From contig CM063284.1 of assembly GCA_032173965.1 (NCBI GenBank), positions 115,976,410-116,040,409 on the forward strand: a stretch of DNA of 64,000 nucleotides. The letters are read 5' to 3'. The notes beneath the pieces were generated by a model. The model did not search any database. It was not told the origin of the DNA and was given only the letters and a program-made list of their open reading frames with translations. A program made the position numbers and the translations under genes. The stretch is from Sitta carolinensis (lineage: Eukaryota > Chordata > Aves > Passeriformes > Sittidae). Below are positions 49,868 to 62,600 of this stretch, piece after piece (the first letter of the stretch is position 1; the number at the start of each line of letters is the position of its first letter).

Positions 49868-52800
49868 GTGCCTTCCCAGCAAGTGGCAGAGCCCTGGCAA
49901 GGATGCAGTACGGAACAGCACAGGGTCTGTCAATAGCTTCCAAATAGCCATGCAGTTTGCTATTACAAGTGTGCAGACCTCGACTCTAACAGTTAAAACT
50001 CCCTGCTGACATACAGCTGTGACACTCTGTGACACTCTGTGACATTAGGATTTAAGATTTGTTTCTGCCCTGGCATCTCAGGTGCTTGATTCTAAGTAGC
50101 TGTGGGTAACATATAGGTAGAGGTTCTCATGCCTACACTATTCCTCTCACAGCCTTAAGAAGTGGCCCATGGGAGCTCAAGTCCAGCTCATGAACTTGGC
50201 CATGGAAGAAAACTAAAGCATTCAACATGTGAATTATCTTCCTCATGAGCCTCTATGACTATATTTTGTAGCTCTTTTTTTTTTTTTTTTTTCATCTAAC
50301 ATTTCCTAGGAAAAATTGTGTGGATAATAAAATTCAGCATTTATTTTTGTCATATATATATATTATTATATATATATATATATAATATTATTTAATTTGG
50401 AGGGGGGAAAATCAGTTATGTAACAGAAATACTCTATGAAATTGGAATAAAAACGCAAAGTCTGCACCTATCCTCAGTGGGGTCATAAACCACACTCACT
50501 TTCTGAGTGTTGGTAGAATTTTAAATCTTTCTTTCACAACTCTGTCTTCTATAGATCTGTTCCCACAGTGCAAGGGGAGGATGCTTGATTTTCTCATGAT
50601 GCTGTACTGTATTGTTGTTTGCTTCTATTGGCAGGATGCAAACAGAGGAGAAGTTTCTTAGATGAACTAGACCGAGGTTCAGACATCACACAGTAACTGA
50701 TTTTGCACATCTTTTCTTGTCTGTGCATTCTATTAAATGTTCAGGCTGCATTAGAGCCCAAGTTTTTCAGTGTATGTGAAAGAAATCTATCCTGATGCAA
50801 CCTTAATCTCAGTCATGATGGCCATTACATGTTGCTTGCGAGAATGAATTTCATTGATATATGAAGTGTGTTTGTACATCAATATAAAATTTTTGTGAGC
50901 ACATCTACAAAATTTTAAAAGTTTGTCTAAACATACCTAGTTATTGAAGCATATAAAAATCTGCAGGGCCTTTTAAACTAAAAAAAAAATATGTTGCAAA
51001 AATATTAGTTCGACATGAATGAGATGATTGATTTGTAAAGAACTTTAACAGTCAAAAGTCCAGATCCCGCCTTTTAGCACCATGCAGCTGAGAAAAAAAA
51101 AAAATTATACAGATGTGCTCTAGTTTCCTTCAGTGACTCAGAAACCAGGATAGGATTCAGAATTTGCCTTCATAGCTCTTCACTGCATGCAATTAAGTGC
51201 TCCTAACTTCAGAACTGTGCAGAATGTAGTCCAGAACATGACTCCTGACTTGGTATTCCTCTTCATAAGACTAATGCAAAACCCTAATATAAAGTTTTGT
51301 TGATAAGTGAGGTTCCAATTCCAAAAGGGCAAAATTGAAAAAGTAGCACCTACCTGATCCTCAGTTCACACATTGATAGACAAAAGCCAGAAAATTAATT
51401 ACAAACCTCCTGTATCTGATGGCACAAACGATATCAAAGTTCACTTTATTTCTTCCAGATGTCTTTACACAAAACTGTCATTTCTGTTTCGATAACTACT
51501 ATGAGGCTTTATAATAGAATACTGGTTTATTTCCCAGGCACAGTTGCATATTGCTACTCTGATTGGTTTAACTTAAGACAAAATTAATTAAAGTGGGCAA
51601 ATGAATTATGTGTTCTGGGATGAGTTTTATTTTGAGCAGGTAACTGCAGGTGTTCATGGCTTGTTTGTAGTCTGCTTTGAAGGCCACCACGATTGTTGTG
51701 TCTTGTTCTTCATGACTATTAATATTCATTTACAGTATGGAAGATTTATCTTAACTTCAGATAGCTTAAAATCCTTATAAGGACCCATCACAATAAAAAA
51801 CATTATTTTCAGTATTTTGTATGCCATTCTGATAGGTTTTTATGTTTACAACTCACCCCATCTCCAAATTAATGTGCAGATACATTTTGTTCTTTAAAGT
51901 AATTAGAAAATTAATTTAAAACATCTATGTCTATTTTAACAATTTATTTTCAAAATTGTTCAGTTTCTTTTTCCACTTGAAGATTACTACCACTTAGGTT
52001 ATGATCTTGCAAAGATGGTAGAGCTAATTGTCATTTAAAACAAGGCCTCTTTTATCTCTTTTCTAAAGAGATTTTAAAATGGATGCGGGCATTAATAATT
52101 CACAATTTTAGGCCTCTTTGCCAGAATGGAATAAAAACTGTCTTTGAATTCAGGAAGAGAAGGTTACCTTAAGTTATATTGTTCTTTCTTATTCAGATGT
52201 ATTTAAGATGTATAAAATAGATTTATTATTAACTTCTTAAATTGAAAGAAGGATAAGTATGATTTAAAGAATGAATTATTATAATTAATATTACTCCAAG
52301 GTAGAGAAACCTCACAAGATTGTAAATCTCCATTATCAAGAAGTTAGACCTTCACCTTCTCAAATTACTGCTACATTGACCTAACTTAGAAACATTTTTG
52401 CATGTCAGCATGAACTTTCAGCACAAAAGGAATAATATTTATCATTGTTACCACTATATATTTTTAAAACACCTCATGAGCTCAGAGTAATACTAATTAA
52501 TCCTTAGATTGCCCAAAGGGAGAATGATAACTGTGATTTTCATCTTTAAAATGAGGAACCTGATTGTATTTTCATTTATGCTAGCATAAATCATAAAGCC
52601 TTCTACTGAAGTAGATGGAATTGCACTGCTGGGAAATCAACACGAAATTGGTATCAGATATAGGGAAGAATGTTATAAAGGGGCTAAGTGCTTCCCTGAA
52701 AGAATGGCTCGGCTTCAAAGCTATCCAGAAATGTTAGCAATTCCCACTTTTTAGTCTAGTACTTTAACCATTAAAAAGCACTGTCTTTCAGTTAAAAAAA

Positions 52801-53019
52801 AAAAAAAGCTTCGTAACACTTAAGTGCAACTAAGAGTGATAGTTGTTCTGTAATAATTTTATGAGTTTAGTAGTTCAGCAGATGCTTTTAATTATATATT
52901 CCTGAGAAAGTGTAAAGCATTACTAAGAATGTTTATGAGCATTATCTGTATCAAGGACTATGGGTGGCTTGGCTATTTCACAGTGTATCTAAACTACAGG
53001 GTAAATTTGTTATGAGTGG
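49868..53019. other. Unique noncoding DNA with short simple repeats
   Basis: The segment holds a 2.5-copy 'gacactctgt' tandem at 50021-50045, a T-run at about 50275-50292, a (TA)n block at about 50352-50392 and short A-runs near 51091 and 52794. No gene or repeat family is recognised. Confidence 0.5.
50352..50392. repeat. (TA)n dinucleotide repeat
   Basis: Alternating TA with single ATT interruptions. It is length-variable, cruciform-prone DNA. Confidence 0.9.
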
Positions 53020-53240
53020 TATTCAAAGAAATGTTTGGGTTGGAAGGAACATTTAAAGGCCATGTAGTCCAACCCCCCACAATGAACAGGGACTTTTTAA
53101 CTCGATCAGGTTGCTCAGAGCTTCTTCCAACTTGACCTTGAATATTTCCAGGGATGGGGCATCCACCACCTCTCTGGGAAACTTGTCCTAGTCTCAATCT
53201 ACCCTTGTTAGTTTAAAACAATCATCCCTAATCCTTTTTC
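53020..53240 (-). mobile_element. CR1 LINE 3'-end fragment, antisense
   Basis: The plus strand reads 'tttgggttggaaggaacatt', 'tagtccaaccccccac', 'ggttgctcagagcttcttcc', 'ccagggatggggcatccacc' and 'ctctctgggaaacttgtcc'. It fades after 'atcatccctaatcctttttc' near 53240. This is the reverse complement of a 5'-truncated CR1 3' end, of the same 3'-end type as the copy at 38622-39272. No frame survives. Confidence 0.95.
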
Positions 53241-53244
53241 TATA

Positions 53245-55990
53245 ATAATTTAATAAAAGTAAAAAAAATAAAATAAAAACCTCAAAGAAAAGTGTGTTGA
53301 AAGGATTAATATTTCTGTTTAATCTCTAAGCCTCGACTGAAGGTAGCTGCTATTATGATTACCGTCAAACTAAGAGGACTCAAAACAGCATATTTTCTAA
53401 AGGCTGTTGATGATAGTGAAGTCTGATGTTTTTCAGGGACTGGAATCCTCTTCTGGTGAGCTCTGATATTCACTTTCAAAAAAAAATAATTGGTTCTCAT
53501 ATCAAGTCACTAACACAATGGCAATGGGTTATAAGTAAAGTTGAACTAGAAGGGGGAGTGGATCCATCAAAAATATTATACACAGAGATTATCTCATCTG
53601 TACAAACCTCTGTGGAGATTTATACAAGTATCTTTGGAGAGCAAATACACACACACAAAAATCTATACAAGCCATATTAAAATCTGCAAAGTCAAGTTCA
53701 GTGCTGTTTTGAGTTTCTGATTCATTCTACAACCAGTTGGTGATGTGATCTTGAACAAAACACATCCTTAAACTGAGCACATGAATCCTTTTGGCTGCTG
53801 AAAATGATGAATTCATCATGAAAGTGTTGAATATTTAAAGGATGAGCATTTCAAGAATAATCCAGCACCATTATACAAGCATACACTTCAAATACATGCT
53901 TGTGACTCCTGCTTCCTTCTGTGGCTGTCTGGAGGGGAGAAGCAGCAGATCAATTATTTGTATCATGAAGTTTCATGTAGTTCATAAGGATGCAACTTTA
54001 ATGCAAGTCTGGGAAGACCACAAAAAAAAAAAAGGGGGAAAATATCTGTCAAAGACTTTCATTAAAGCCTGAGTAGTACGCACATAAGGCATTAAGGGAG
54101 AACAAGGGCTTTTAATAAATTTAGTAATTATTTTCTATTTATTAACTCTTTGAGACTTTTGAAAGTTCAACACAACAAAACGCTGCTTGTACTTTTACTG
54201 TGACTAGCCTATCTCCTACTGTAATTTGTAGCAGAGGCACAATAACCTTTATATATGGCTACTTTTTGTTTGTAGCAGGAGCTTCACATAAGCAACATCA
54301 GGCACCTAATGAGTGGAAAAGGAGAGGGGAGTAAATGCCTCATTCCATTACTATGGATCACATGACATGGCACTTTCAAGTCCGTCCTCTCTGTTTGCAC
54401 TGAAGGATAATTTTAATGATGCCTGCTTCATTAAATATTCATAATAAATATAAATAAAGAAGTATATGAAATGATTAGATTACTTCACTGATAAAAGACA
54501 AATCAGTGCAAGCATTTATTTTTTCTTTACATTAAGCTTCTCAAGACCAACATGCATACCACATTAGAGGAGACCAATATTCATTCCCTTCAGCATTATG
54601 CTTCCTACAGTTTTCAGTATCAGCTGTGTCCTTAGAAATGTCCAGAAATTATGCAGCAGTCAGTATATAGGTTCAGAGATGTTCCCACTGCCAACACATA
54701 GGCTGTGTATCTCTATAGTATGACTGGTTTTATCCTCTGCAATTTTCATTTTGTCTTTATTTGAAAAGCATTAATGCAAAATCTGAAGATATGTGTATGC
54801 TTATGGTTTGGGAACTTTGATGCTGTAGTTAAATTCATATATAGATTCTATATGAAATCTCTATTTTTCCTTTGTTGAGTTGAACACAGAGAAATGGCCT
54901 CTGCAGGAGTTCTTCGTATGAAGCTCTCAACACAGAGATAGGAAGGGAGCCCCAGGGCCCTGCCCTGCTTTACAGCAGACTATGAGAGGTCATAGTTTGA
55001 GGCATGAAGTTTATATGACTGAAGTGGTCTGCTGTGCTGTCGAGTATGATTTTTCCCAGAAAAGCATGTGATTTGCTCGGGTTACTGCTATGGTTATTAA
55101 TCTTAGTGCAGAAAGAAAGGGCTCAATTTAACTACAGTCATTTAAGACAAAACTAAGGCATCATTACTGTGGTTTCCACATGGGAAAATCTCGTTCTGAC
55201 ATATCATTATGGTTTCTAAGAGGATTAGAAATATTCATCTTCTGAATATATTTTTTTTTTCCCTGTTGTATTTTTCAGTAAATATATCCCTTGTAGTGGT
55301 GCTTTGGTTACTCCTAAATTTGCCAAGTTAACTATAAGCCTCGCATAGCGGACTCTTCATCTGTGTCTTTTTTGTCAACAGCTCTGGCAAAATCCCCAGC
55401 CTATGCAACCTGGCCTATCTCCATGAAAGTCAATGGACACCAGCTGAGAATCTGGCTCTCTCAGAGGCTTTGGCTGCATGTGAAAATTCATCAACCCAGT
55501 GGAAATAATGAATTCAGGCACTGATTTCAGTGGATTTTTTGAGGGGATTCTTTATCAGTGAGGTAGAAAGCACAAGAGATTCCTCTTTGCTTTCACCTTT
55601 AGGGGAAAACATTTTGGAAGACTCAGGAAAGGTGTACAGTTTTGCTGCTTTAGCTATCTGAAGAATTAAGCTATAGTACAACAACTAAATAATATGTATG
55701 TGTTTGTGCAAACATGGCCTTAGCTGGGTCCTTTATATTTAAAAATATAAACATGGTCTTCATACACCTGAACACAAAAAGGTGAAAATGATATTATTGT
55801 TAGAAATATCTCATGGAGAATATCATGGAAACTTAGACAATATATTTTACGATGTCTTTTGCAGTTCTACCCATAAGACAGATGAGGTCCAAATTGCTGA
55901 TGAACTGGTGCTGCCTTCAAGCCTGAGTATATGGCCACTATTTACAGTGTATGCCTATACTATCAAATCATATATTTTTTTCTTAAGGAG
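53245..55990. other. Unique noncoding DNA
   Basis: Mostly unrecognised. The stretch 55380-55480 contains 'tccatgaaagtcaatgg' and 'ccagctgagaatctggctct', phrases reminiscent of an old amniote interspersed repeat, but too little is left to name it. No exon is supported. Confidence 0.45.
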
Positions 55991-56082
55991 GTGTCCTGGG
56001 TTAAAGTATATTCTATCACCATCTTCATGAACGTTGAAACCAGGTGAGGCAGTGCTCCCTGCCTCCCCCACTCTGGATTATC

Positions 56083-56190
56083 TTCTGTTAATGGGCCCAT
56101 CAGCACCTTGCCACATGACTCACAGATATCTCCCTCCTGGACCATCTCCTGTTAATGGGCCCATCAGGACTTATCACATGACTCACCATC
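56083..56190 (+). repeat. 64-bp tandem duplication within the LTR
   Basis: The word 'ctgttaatgggcccatcag' occurs at 56085-56103 and again at 56149-56167. Each copy is followed by a CACATGACTCAC block (near 56112 and 56175). The second copy has diverged at a few positions. It lies upstream of the TATA-like box, where retroviral LTRs often carry duplicated enhancer segments. Confidence 0.85.
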
Positions 56191-56240
56191 CCATTGTGAA
56201 ATGCTCCACCCAGAGGGAGGAACCAAGCATTCCAGCCTGG

Positions 56241-56247
56241 ATATAAG
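56241..56247 (+). promoter_or_regulatory. TATA-like box of the solo LTR
   Basis: ATATAAG lies in a GG-ATATAAG-CTGAG context, at the expected place in the LTR, downstream of the duplicated segment. It would mark the core promoter if the LTR is still active. Activity is inferred only. Confidence 0.5.
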
Positions 56248-56523
56248 CTGAGACTGAACACCAGAGCAGCACTTACCTACTGGACTTCCAGCGGACAAGA
56301 GCTACTGCTGGATCTTCAGACCCATTATTTCTACAGGATCACTGCTTCATCAGAACCACTCTGCTTGGACTGCTGCCACCATAGAGTGTCAAGGTTGTAT
56401 TCTTTCTTTGTCAGTGTTCTTGTACTACTGCATTTATTTGTTCCTTTTAATTTTTTTTTCCTATAAAATTATAATTCTGACTTACAATCTCCCACTGGTT
56501 TGATTTCAAACTAGTACAGGAGG

Positions 56524-57555
56524 CCAGCTGGCTGCCTCTCTAAAGTTCAAAGGCTGGCCTATTCAGAGGTTTGCTTATACTCTACAAATCTCTTGCTATC
56601 CAGAGCAGGGTCTGATCCAGAGCTGTCCTGAACATCCTAACTCACAGAGTGTGCCTGAGAAGAGTTTGGGGGGACCACTTGGTTGACCAGGGCCAAGACA
56701 GTGCCAGGATTCCAAAAATGCAGCAATATTAGCTGCACTTGGATGGTCTGGAACTCCTTAAATTGCTGGTATAATCAGAGCTTAAGGCTCCAAGCCCACC
56801 AGAGATGAAGTATGGGGAAGGCATGTGTGTTCATCACCGCTGAAGCCAGAGCAAGATGCTTCTCAAACGTCTGTGGCTCTGAGATTTTCTGTCTGTGAAC
56901 ATTTTAAGTGCTCAAAAATCATATTCTTCACTCAAATGCTATAAAAGCTTGAGTTTTCCATATGACTTGATTTTTTTTTCCTTAATCCTTTACTCTACAA
57001 CATTCATTCCTAATCATTTTTTATAGGATAAAATCACTTATTTTTTATTTCTGTCTCGTTATCATGAATGGACCTAATTACCAGAGTAAACAGGGTGTTT
57101 ACCAGAGTAAATGGTGTGAAAATCTTCTAGATTCTTGGTAGATTTCACAATCATATGACACATTAGTTACATCTTTCTGTTTGCTAAACAGAAACCTAAA
57201 ACAGGCCTGCATGTGATTTTTAAAGGGCTAGTTAAAAAGGACTATTATCTTATGCCCTTTAAAAGAAAATATCTACAAAATTTTCATCTTTAAAATTACT
57301 ACTTCATGTGTTCAGCTCGCTCCAGACACCTTAAAGTCAAATATCCTCTCAGACAGTTTATTAGTGTATGGCTATTGGAAGACAGCTTTTGAAAAGGTGG
57401 TATTATTCCCAGACCTTGACTTGACAGAGGTTGAAAAATACTGGCTCTGGTTCTATAGAAACAAAATAGCTTCTGGGCTGGGTCTTTGTAAGCATCTGAA
57501 AATTATACTGGATACTTGTAAAGAAGGATCTCTGAAAGCCTTTCATTTTTAACCT
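56524..57555. other. Unique noncoding DNA
   Basis: No repeat family, exon-like segment or RNA gene recognised. The 62-codon frame at 57364-57552 has no domain or splice context. Confidence 0.5.
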
Positions 57556-57650
57556 TTTCTGTTTTTCTGGGGGCGTTTTTGAGTTTTGGGGTTTGTTTTT
57601 TTTGTTTGTTTGTATGTTTGTTTGTTTGTGTTTTGTTGGGTTTTTTTTAA
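57556..57650 (+). repeat. T/G-rich low-complexity tract
   Basis: TTTTTGAGTTTTGGGG is followed by repeated TTTGTTTGTT units and GTTGGG. It is one of the recurrent plus-strand T/G tracts. Confidence 0.9.
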
Positions 57651-57942
57651 GCTACACATGCAGGTTCTTTCAGGAGCAGGAACATTCAATCCTACTGATG
57701 TTTGTGAGGTTTTTTCCATTATTTACTTGGCTTCAGTTTTTTTCCAAGTTCCAAGGTACTTTCAGTTTTTAAAAAATGAGAAAAAAACTGATGTTGTCAG
57801 CATCAATAAATCAACAACCAGGAAGAGTCACTTCCTATCAGGGTTTCAGAAGTGCTTCATGATTTTCCGATCTCCTGTCTGTACTAATCATCTCTGATGT
57901 TTCACATATGCGTGGTATATGATGCCAGGTTTTAAAACAGCC

Positions 57943-58025
57943 GAGGAAGGAAAGAAGGAAGAAAGGAGGAAAGGAAAAAAGGTGAGAAGAAAGAAAGGAA
58001 GAAGCAAAAGGAAGGCAGGAAGGCT
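57943..58025 (+). repeat. GA-rich (polypurine) tract
   Basis: About 80 bases are almost all purine on the plus strand, with GGAA, AGAAA and GGAAGG units and a few interruptions. Polypurine tracts of this size can form triplex DNA. Confidence 0.9.
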
Positions 58026-59211
58026 GAATTATCTATATTTATAACTATATAACATCCTATTATATGTGGTGGAGGACAGGAACCCTCAGAAGTCAATTAG
58101 TGCCAGACACAGTCTAGTAGCTGACAGACATGAACAAAAAAAAGAATTTAGGACATCCCCCCCCTTATTTGCTGCATATAAGTGTATATGTGTGTGTATT
58201 TTCATAAATATACAAAATAGTCACACAGTAGTCAATATTTCAATATTTTTACTTGTATTCAGATCAATGTGTAAATGAAAAATGAACAAACCTATATATC
58301 CTTCTGGCTTAAAGCTGTGGATGCTAGAAAGCTGCTACAAATACTGCTGCCATTTGCAATGCAGTTGCTGAAAAGTGCTGTCATTTCAATAGGAGGAGAA
58401 ACTGATAACATACCAAGTTTTCTTAGATGTTCATAAAATCACTTGACATTAATTTTCATTTCACTAATTAATTTAACATATAGATATTATTAACAGTACT
58501 GATGGTTAGTTGGTTGTCTGGTTGGTTGGTTGATATTTTTGTTTTCAATCTTAAATTGGTTTTCTCAAGAGGCTTCCAGTTTGGCATGTATGTATTAATT
58601 ATGTGTGTTGGGGATATGGCAAGGTAGCAACAATATTAATTTTATCTTTCCCTTTCATTGCAGTCGGCATTGCTTTAATGAAGTATTCGCAATCTAATTG
58701 CTTCTTTTTTCCAATTTATTTTGATTTTTATTTCAGAAAATTTATGGATAATGTGTTATTTGTGATGATTGTTTTTATTGATGATTGAATAGGAAGACAA
58801 CATATTGTCAGCTTTTTAAAGGTGAGTTCTAACTCTGGAGTTTTTAGAGAAAGCTTGAGAATGGAGAGCAGAAGACTTGAAAACATGGAGGGCAAAACCC
58901 ATTATTCTCTTTAGTTAAACCCATTGTTCTCTTTAGTCTTTACTCTTGAGTAGTTAATTTTCATTACTTCATGTGCGAAAAGGGGTCTGTTACGGTTTCT
59001 CAGATGCTGCAAGTTGCTAATGATGCCCTTGTTTCACAGCTTCATAAGTTTATGATGTTATTAAAAACAATCATCAATATCCTTAACATTTCTTTGGGGT
59101 TATATGCTGATTTTTATTATCTTCAGTAGGAGTCCAGAAACACACGCAGGACTTCCTAAGGTAAAGGCTTCTATAAGACACCAAGCTTCCCTTTGCTTTG
59201 TCCATACATGT
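58026..59211. other. Unique noncoding DNA
   Basis: A short TTGG run lies at about 58506-58534. The 61-codon frame at 58603-58788 (+) is followed by a GTGAGT site at 58821, but no acceptor or domain makes it a convincing exon. Confidence 0.45.
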
Positions 59212-59660
59212 TCACATCAGATAAACCACAGAAGAATTAGGAGCGCCAATGAGTGACCAGATGGGAGACCCCTCTGAAACCATGGTTTTGAAATGGTGTT
59301 GAAGGGAGGAACAGCCTGTGTTCTTTCCTGTGTACACTTGGACAGAGCTGAAGCACATGCCCCAGGGCCTGGGAACTGCTTCTGAGAGTGACTCTTGGAA
59401 AACTTTTCTCATCACCAGTTTTTTGCACTGCATCACCTCCTGCAGGATGTCTGGTGGTAATTGTCCAGACTCAAGCCCCTGTAGTAAAAGCCATCTTGCT
59501 TTCTGCACGGTCTTAACAAATGTACATCATGTTTATAGAGTATTAATGTCACCATTGACCTTAGGATACTTTTTGAGGAATTTACACCTTGATGCCATGA
59601 ACTGCTCTGTTAAAAAATATACACAAAGCTGTCTTGAGATATGGTAAATTGGTTCAGCAG
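59212..59660. other. Region open on both strands, possible decayed coding relic
   Basis: The plus strand has no stop from 59318 to 59647 (109 codons from a GTG). The minus strand has none from 59508 down to 59212 (98 codons, also from a GTG). On the minus strand the same frame continues upstream to about 59660, with only two closely spaced stops near 59525. The minus peptide contains SGQLPPDILQEVMQCKKLV and VYFLTEQFMASRCKFLKKYP, which look protein-like but match nothing I know. The region is richer in GC than its surroundings. It could be an old retrocopy or transposon gene piece, or a chance effect of GC content. Confidence 0.2.
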
Positions 59661-62600
59661 GACCAAGTCAGTTCCACTTCCAGTGGTGCTTAAATATTAA
59701 TTTTAAAACTGTTCCAACTGTTTAGCAAATTGTAATTAATATTGTTCAGATGCCATGGTACTAAAAGAGAAGTAGAGAGAAAGCTGAAGAAAGAGAGAGA
59801 GATGTGTTTCCATTAATATATACACCAGTGCCCCAAAAGGTTTCTTTCATAGGGGTGTTGCTTGGAGTGCTGAACACCAGGAGCTAATCCACTCAGGTCA
59901 CACCAAAATAAAACTGACAGGAGAAAGAATAGAGGCAATATGTGAAGATGTAGAAATAACTTCTATTAGCATTTTTAATGGTGTCCTGTGACTGCCAAAG
60001 AGGTAATATAGAAAAGTGGTTTTAATGTAATGCAGAAGGTTGGAAGTGTTCAAAAAAAAATCAGTTGGGATTTTGCCACTGGCCTCCATGGGAGAGGGAT
60101 CAAGGCCTCAGAGAGCTACTTTTTGGCTTTTAACTTTTATCTGCCGAAACAAATTTATTATTCACGTCCATTACAACACCAGTTTTGAAACATGAAGGAA
60201 CAGCATAAGTGAGGAAGTACTTGGTTTCTGTGGGACAGAGTGAGAAGTGTTATACAGATAATTGCAGAAATTAGCTGAGCACACTATACACTTTCAGCAT
60301 ATGACATGACTGAAACATATAGCTGTTCTAGTATGTCATAATTTTTCTCTTCTTAAAAGAAGTGTTGAACCTGATGAGGAACAGCTTGCATTGGGTCCCA
60401 CTGATTTAATTTGTACATACTGTAATTTACTAGGCTGCAGTAAAAGCAGTCATTTTGTGAGGCTATCATAAGCTCATTAGAAGCGTACTGAGAAAGCTTA
60501 ATGGCTTACAACCCACAGCTTCATGCATCCATTTTACTGAGATCCCTTCCCAACAGAGCCTGACGCATGATGTTCTATGCTGCTGGCAGTGCAGTAGTTT
60601 TCACACACACTCCAGAAAATTAGAGGTATTTGTGAATAACAAGATTAAAGACAGAGCCAACATTTCAGAAGCACTTGGAGTGCTGCTGGGACAGGGAAAA
60701 TCTTGTGTATTGTTAACCATGGTGAGGCTGGTTAGCTGTTAAGTACTGTATAGTGTAACTAATCAAAAGCCCTAGCATCTCAGACAATGGAACAGAAATA
60801 ATTACTCTCTCCGAGCTACTATTGTTTTGTGTTCAGCCTTCTCTGGACTAATAAAGGGTTTAATTTAAATTGTGTTAAGAATATAGCAGTATTAAAAAGA
60901 AGTACAGCATTCAGTTGCTCTGAACACAGCATCAGGTAAACTACATAATGGATTTAGACATAATGGCCCAATGGAGAGTAAACTACAAACAAACTCCTTT
61001 TCCATCTCCTCCATTTGCTCTCTTTATTAAACTCCAATGCTTTAGGATACAAAATAATAAGGGCACTTTGCCAAGAAGAGAAAATAAAAGAAGAATTTAA
61101 ATCAAGGAAAAAGGAGAGAGAAAATGAAATGCATGGAGTGTTCTGCATCCAATTAACTAAGCTTAGAGACGGGTAGGTTTTTAGCATCAAGTGGATGGAT
61201 GCAATGACCTAGTGCCTCAGCTGGTAAAATAAAAATTGGGACGTTTCTGTTCGTATGAGTGTGGCTGCTCTGATTTGACACCATCTAACATTAAGATTCA
61301 TATTTAGAAACTTTTGTCTATCATTCTCTTCCTGAAAGGAAGTGCATGCTACTCCTGTAGGATGCTCATGTGGTGTCCAGGAAAGCACTTTAAACTCATG
61401 CATGCTCTCACAGTTGTCAGTAGACCTCATCTTCCAGTGTAAACCAGTGTGTGTTACTGGTCTTGACCTACAATCCTGCTGCTCAGCAGGTTTGAGCCTG
61501 TGGCTTCATCCATTACAGATTATAGCTGTGTGAGCTCTCTCTACTGAGAATAAATTAATAAATTGTCAGTTGTCTCACTTTGTCTTGTTAAAGTACTTTA
61601 GAAGAGCAAAAATATCATTACAGGGGTACAACCTTAACATTACAACAAAACCCATACATTTTCTTTTCCAGAAATATGTTTCTTTTAGTCTTTTATGCAA
61701 TATTTTTTAACCATGCTGATGTTTCTCTATTGTGTAACTGAGGGTTAAATGGCAGGTTAATTCTTCTGAGCAGCTGACTGAAAATTGAAGAGTATTTGGC
61801 AAAAAACAAGGACCTGGGTGACAAAGGCTGACCCATGGCAGTGACACAGAGACTTGAATGAGTCAAGTAAACCAGTACTTGCGTGCTGGAGAGCTGAAAT
61901 TAAAGTACATATGGGCATATTGATGCCAGTTTCAAGTTTGCTTGGAGGGAAGTTCACAGGTTTATCTTCATTAGAGCTGAGCTGGTAGGTGATCAACACC
62001 CACAAAATCTGTTATGCTTACCTTTATCAGAACATGGAAGATGTCTTTGCATTTCTGATCTTATTCTCAAAAGACTGCCTCCAAAATACAGTGCTTCTGG
62101 GAGAACTGCTAGACTAGAAAATGCTGACGGCTTGCACTACAGTTGGTTTTGTTATAACCATTACTTTTTCAGATGAGATTAATATTATTCAGTTGCAAAT
62201 GAAAAAAAAAAAAATCAGTTTGGTACAGCATTTTTATTGTAGCTCTAAATGTATGCTATGGTTATAGTAAAAATCATATTCAGCATAAAGCCCCCATTAT
62301 TAATTTATTCCTTGTCCACTGCTTTCAAAATGTCTTTGTGTTATTAAGTTCAACCTATTTGTGATTTAAATTCAAAGACTGATCTAACCTTTGAGGTCAG
62401 CAGAAGTAATATATAATTTCCTAATCAGAACTTGTTGCATGTTTCTATATATAATGTGAATGTCTTTCTCACAAAAAATAAAATTGAAAGGGGCTGAGGT
62501 TTTCTGAGGTTGATATCTTTGGTTTTGAGCCAGACACTTCTTTATCAATTTGCCCAAGGAATAAGTACCTTAAACAACCTTTTTTTCTGAAATTTGCCAG

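Larger units (their letters stand above)
55992..56518 (+). mobile_element. Solo LTR of an avian endogenous retrovirus with intact 5-bp target duplication
   Basis: The 527-bp segment begins TGTCCTGGG and ends TAGTACA, the expected TG...CA ends. It is flanked by identical 5-bp repeats GGAGG at 55987-55991 and 56519-56523. Inside are phrases known from avian LTRs: 'ttaatgggcccatcagcacc', 'ggaggaaccaagcattcca' and a TATA-like GGATATAAGC (56239-56248). Further on are 'agagtgtcaaggttgtattc' near 56384 and a T-rich stretch before 'tataaaattataattctg'. A 64-bp piece is tandemly duplicated (about 56083-56190). No gag, pol or env lies beside it, so it is a solo LTR left by recombination. The promoter orientation is plus. 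Confidence 0.9.

Noticed and set aside
55373..55560. Old amniote repeat suggested by 'gaaagtcaatgg' and 'agctgagaatctggctc'
   Set aside because: Too short and diverged to assign to a family without a profile search.
59318..59400. Resemblance of the plus-strand peptide to a retroviral RT 'LPQG' line
   Set aside because: Only a few residues (TELKHMPQG) match and the following residues do not continue the RT pattern.
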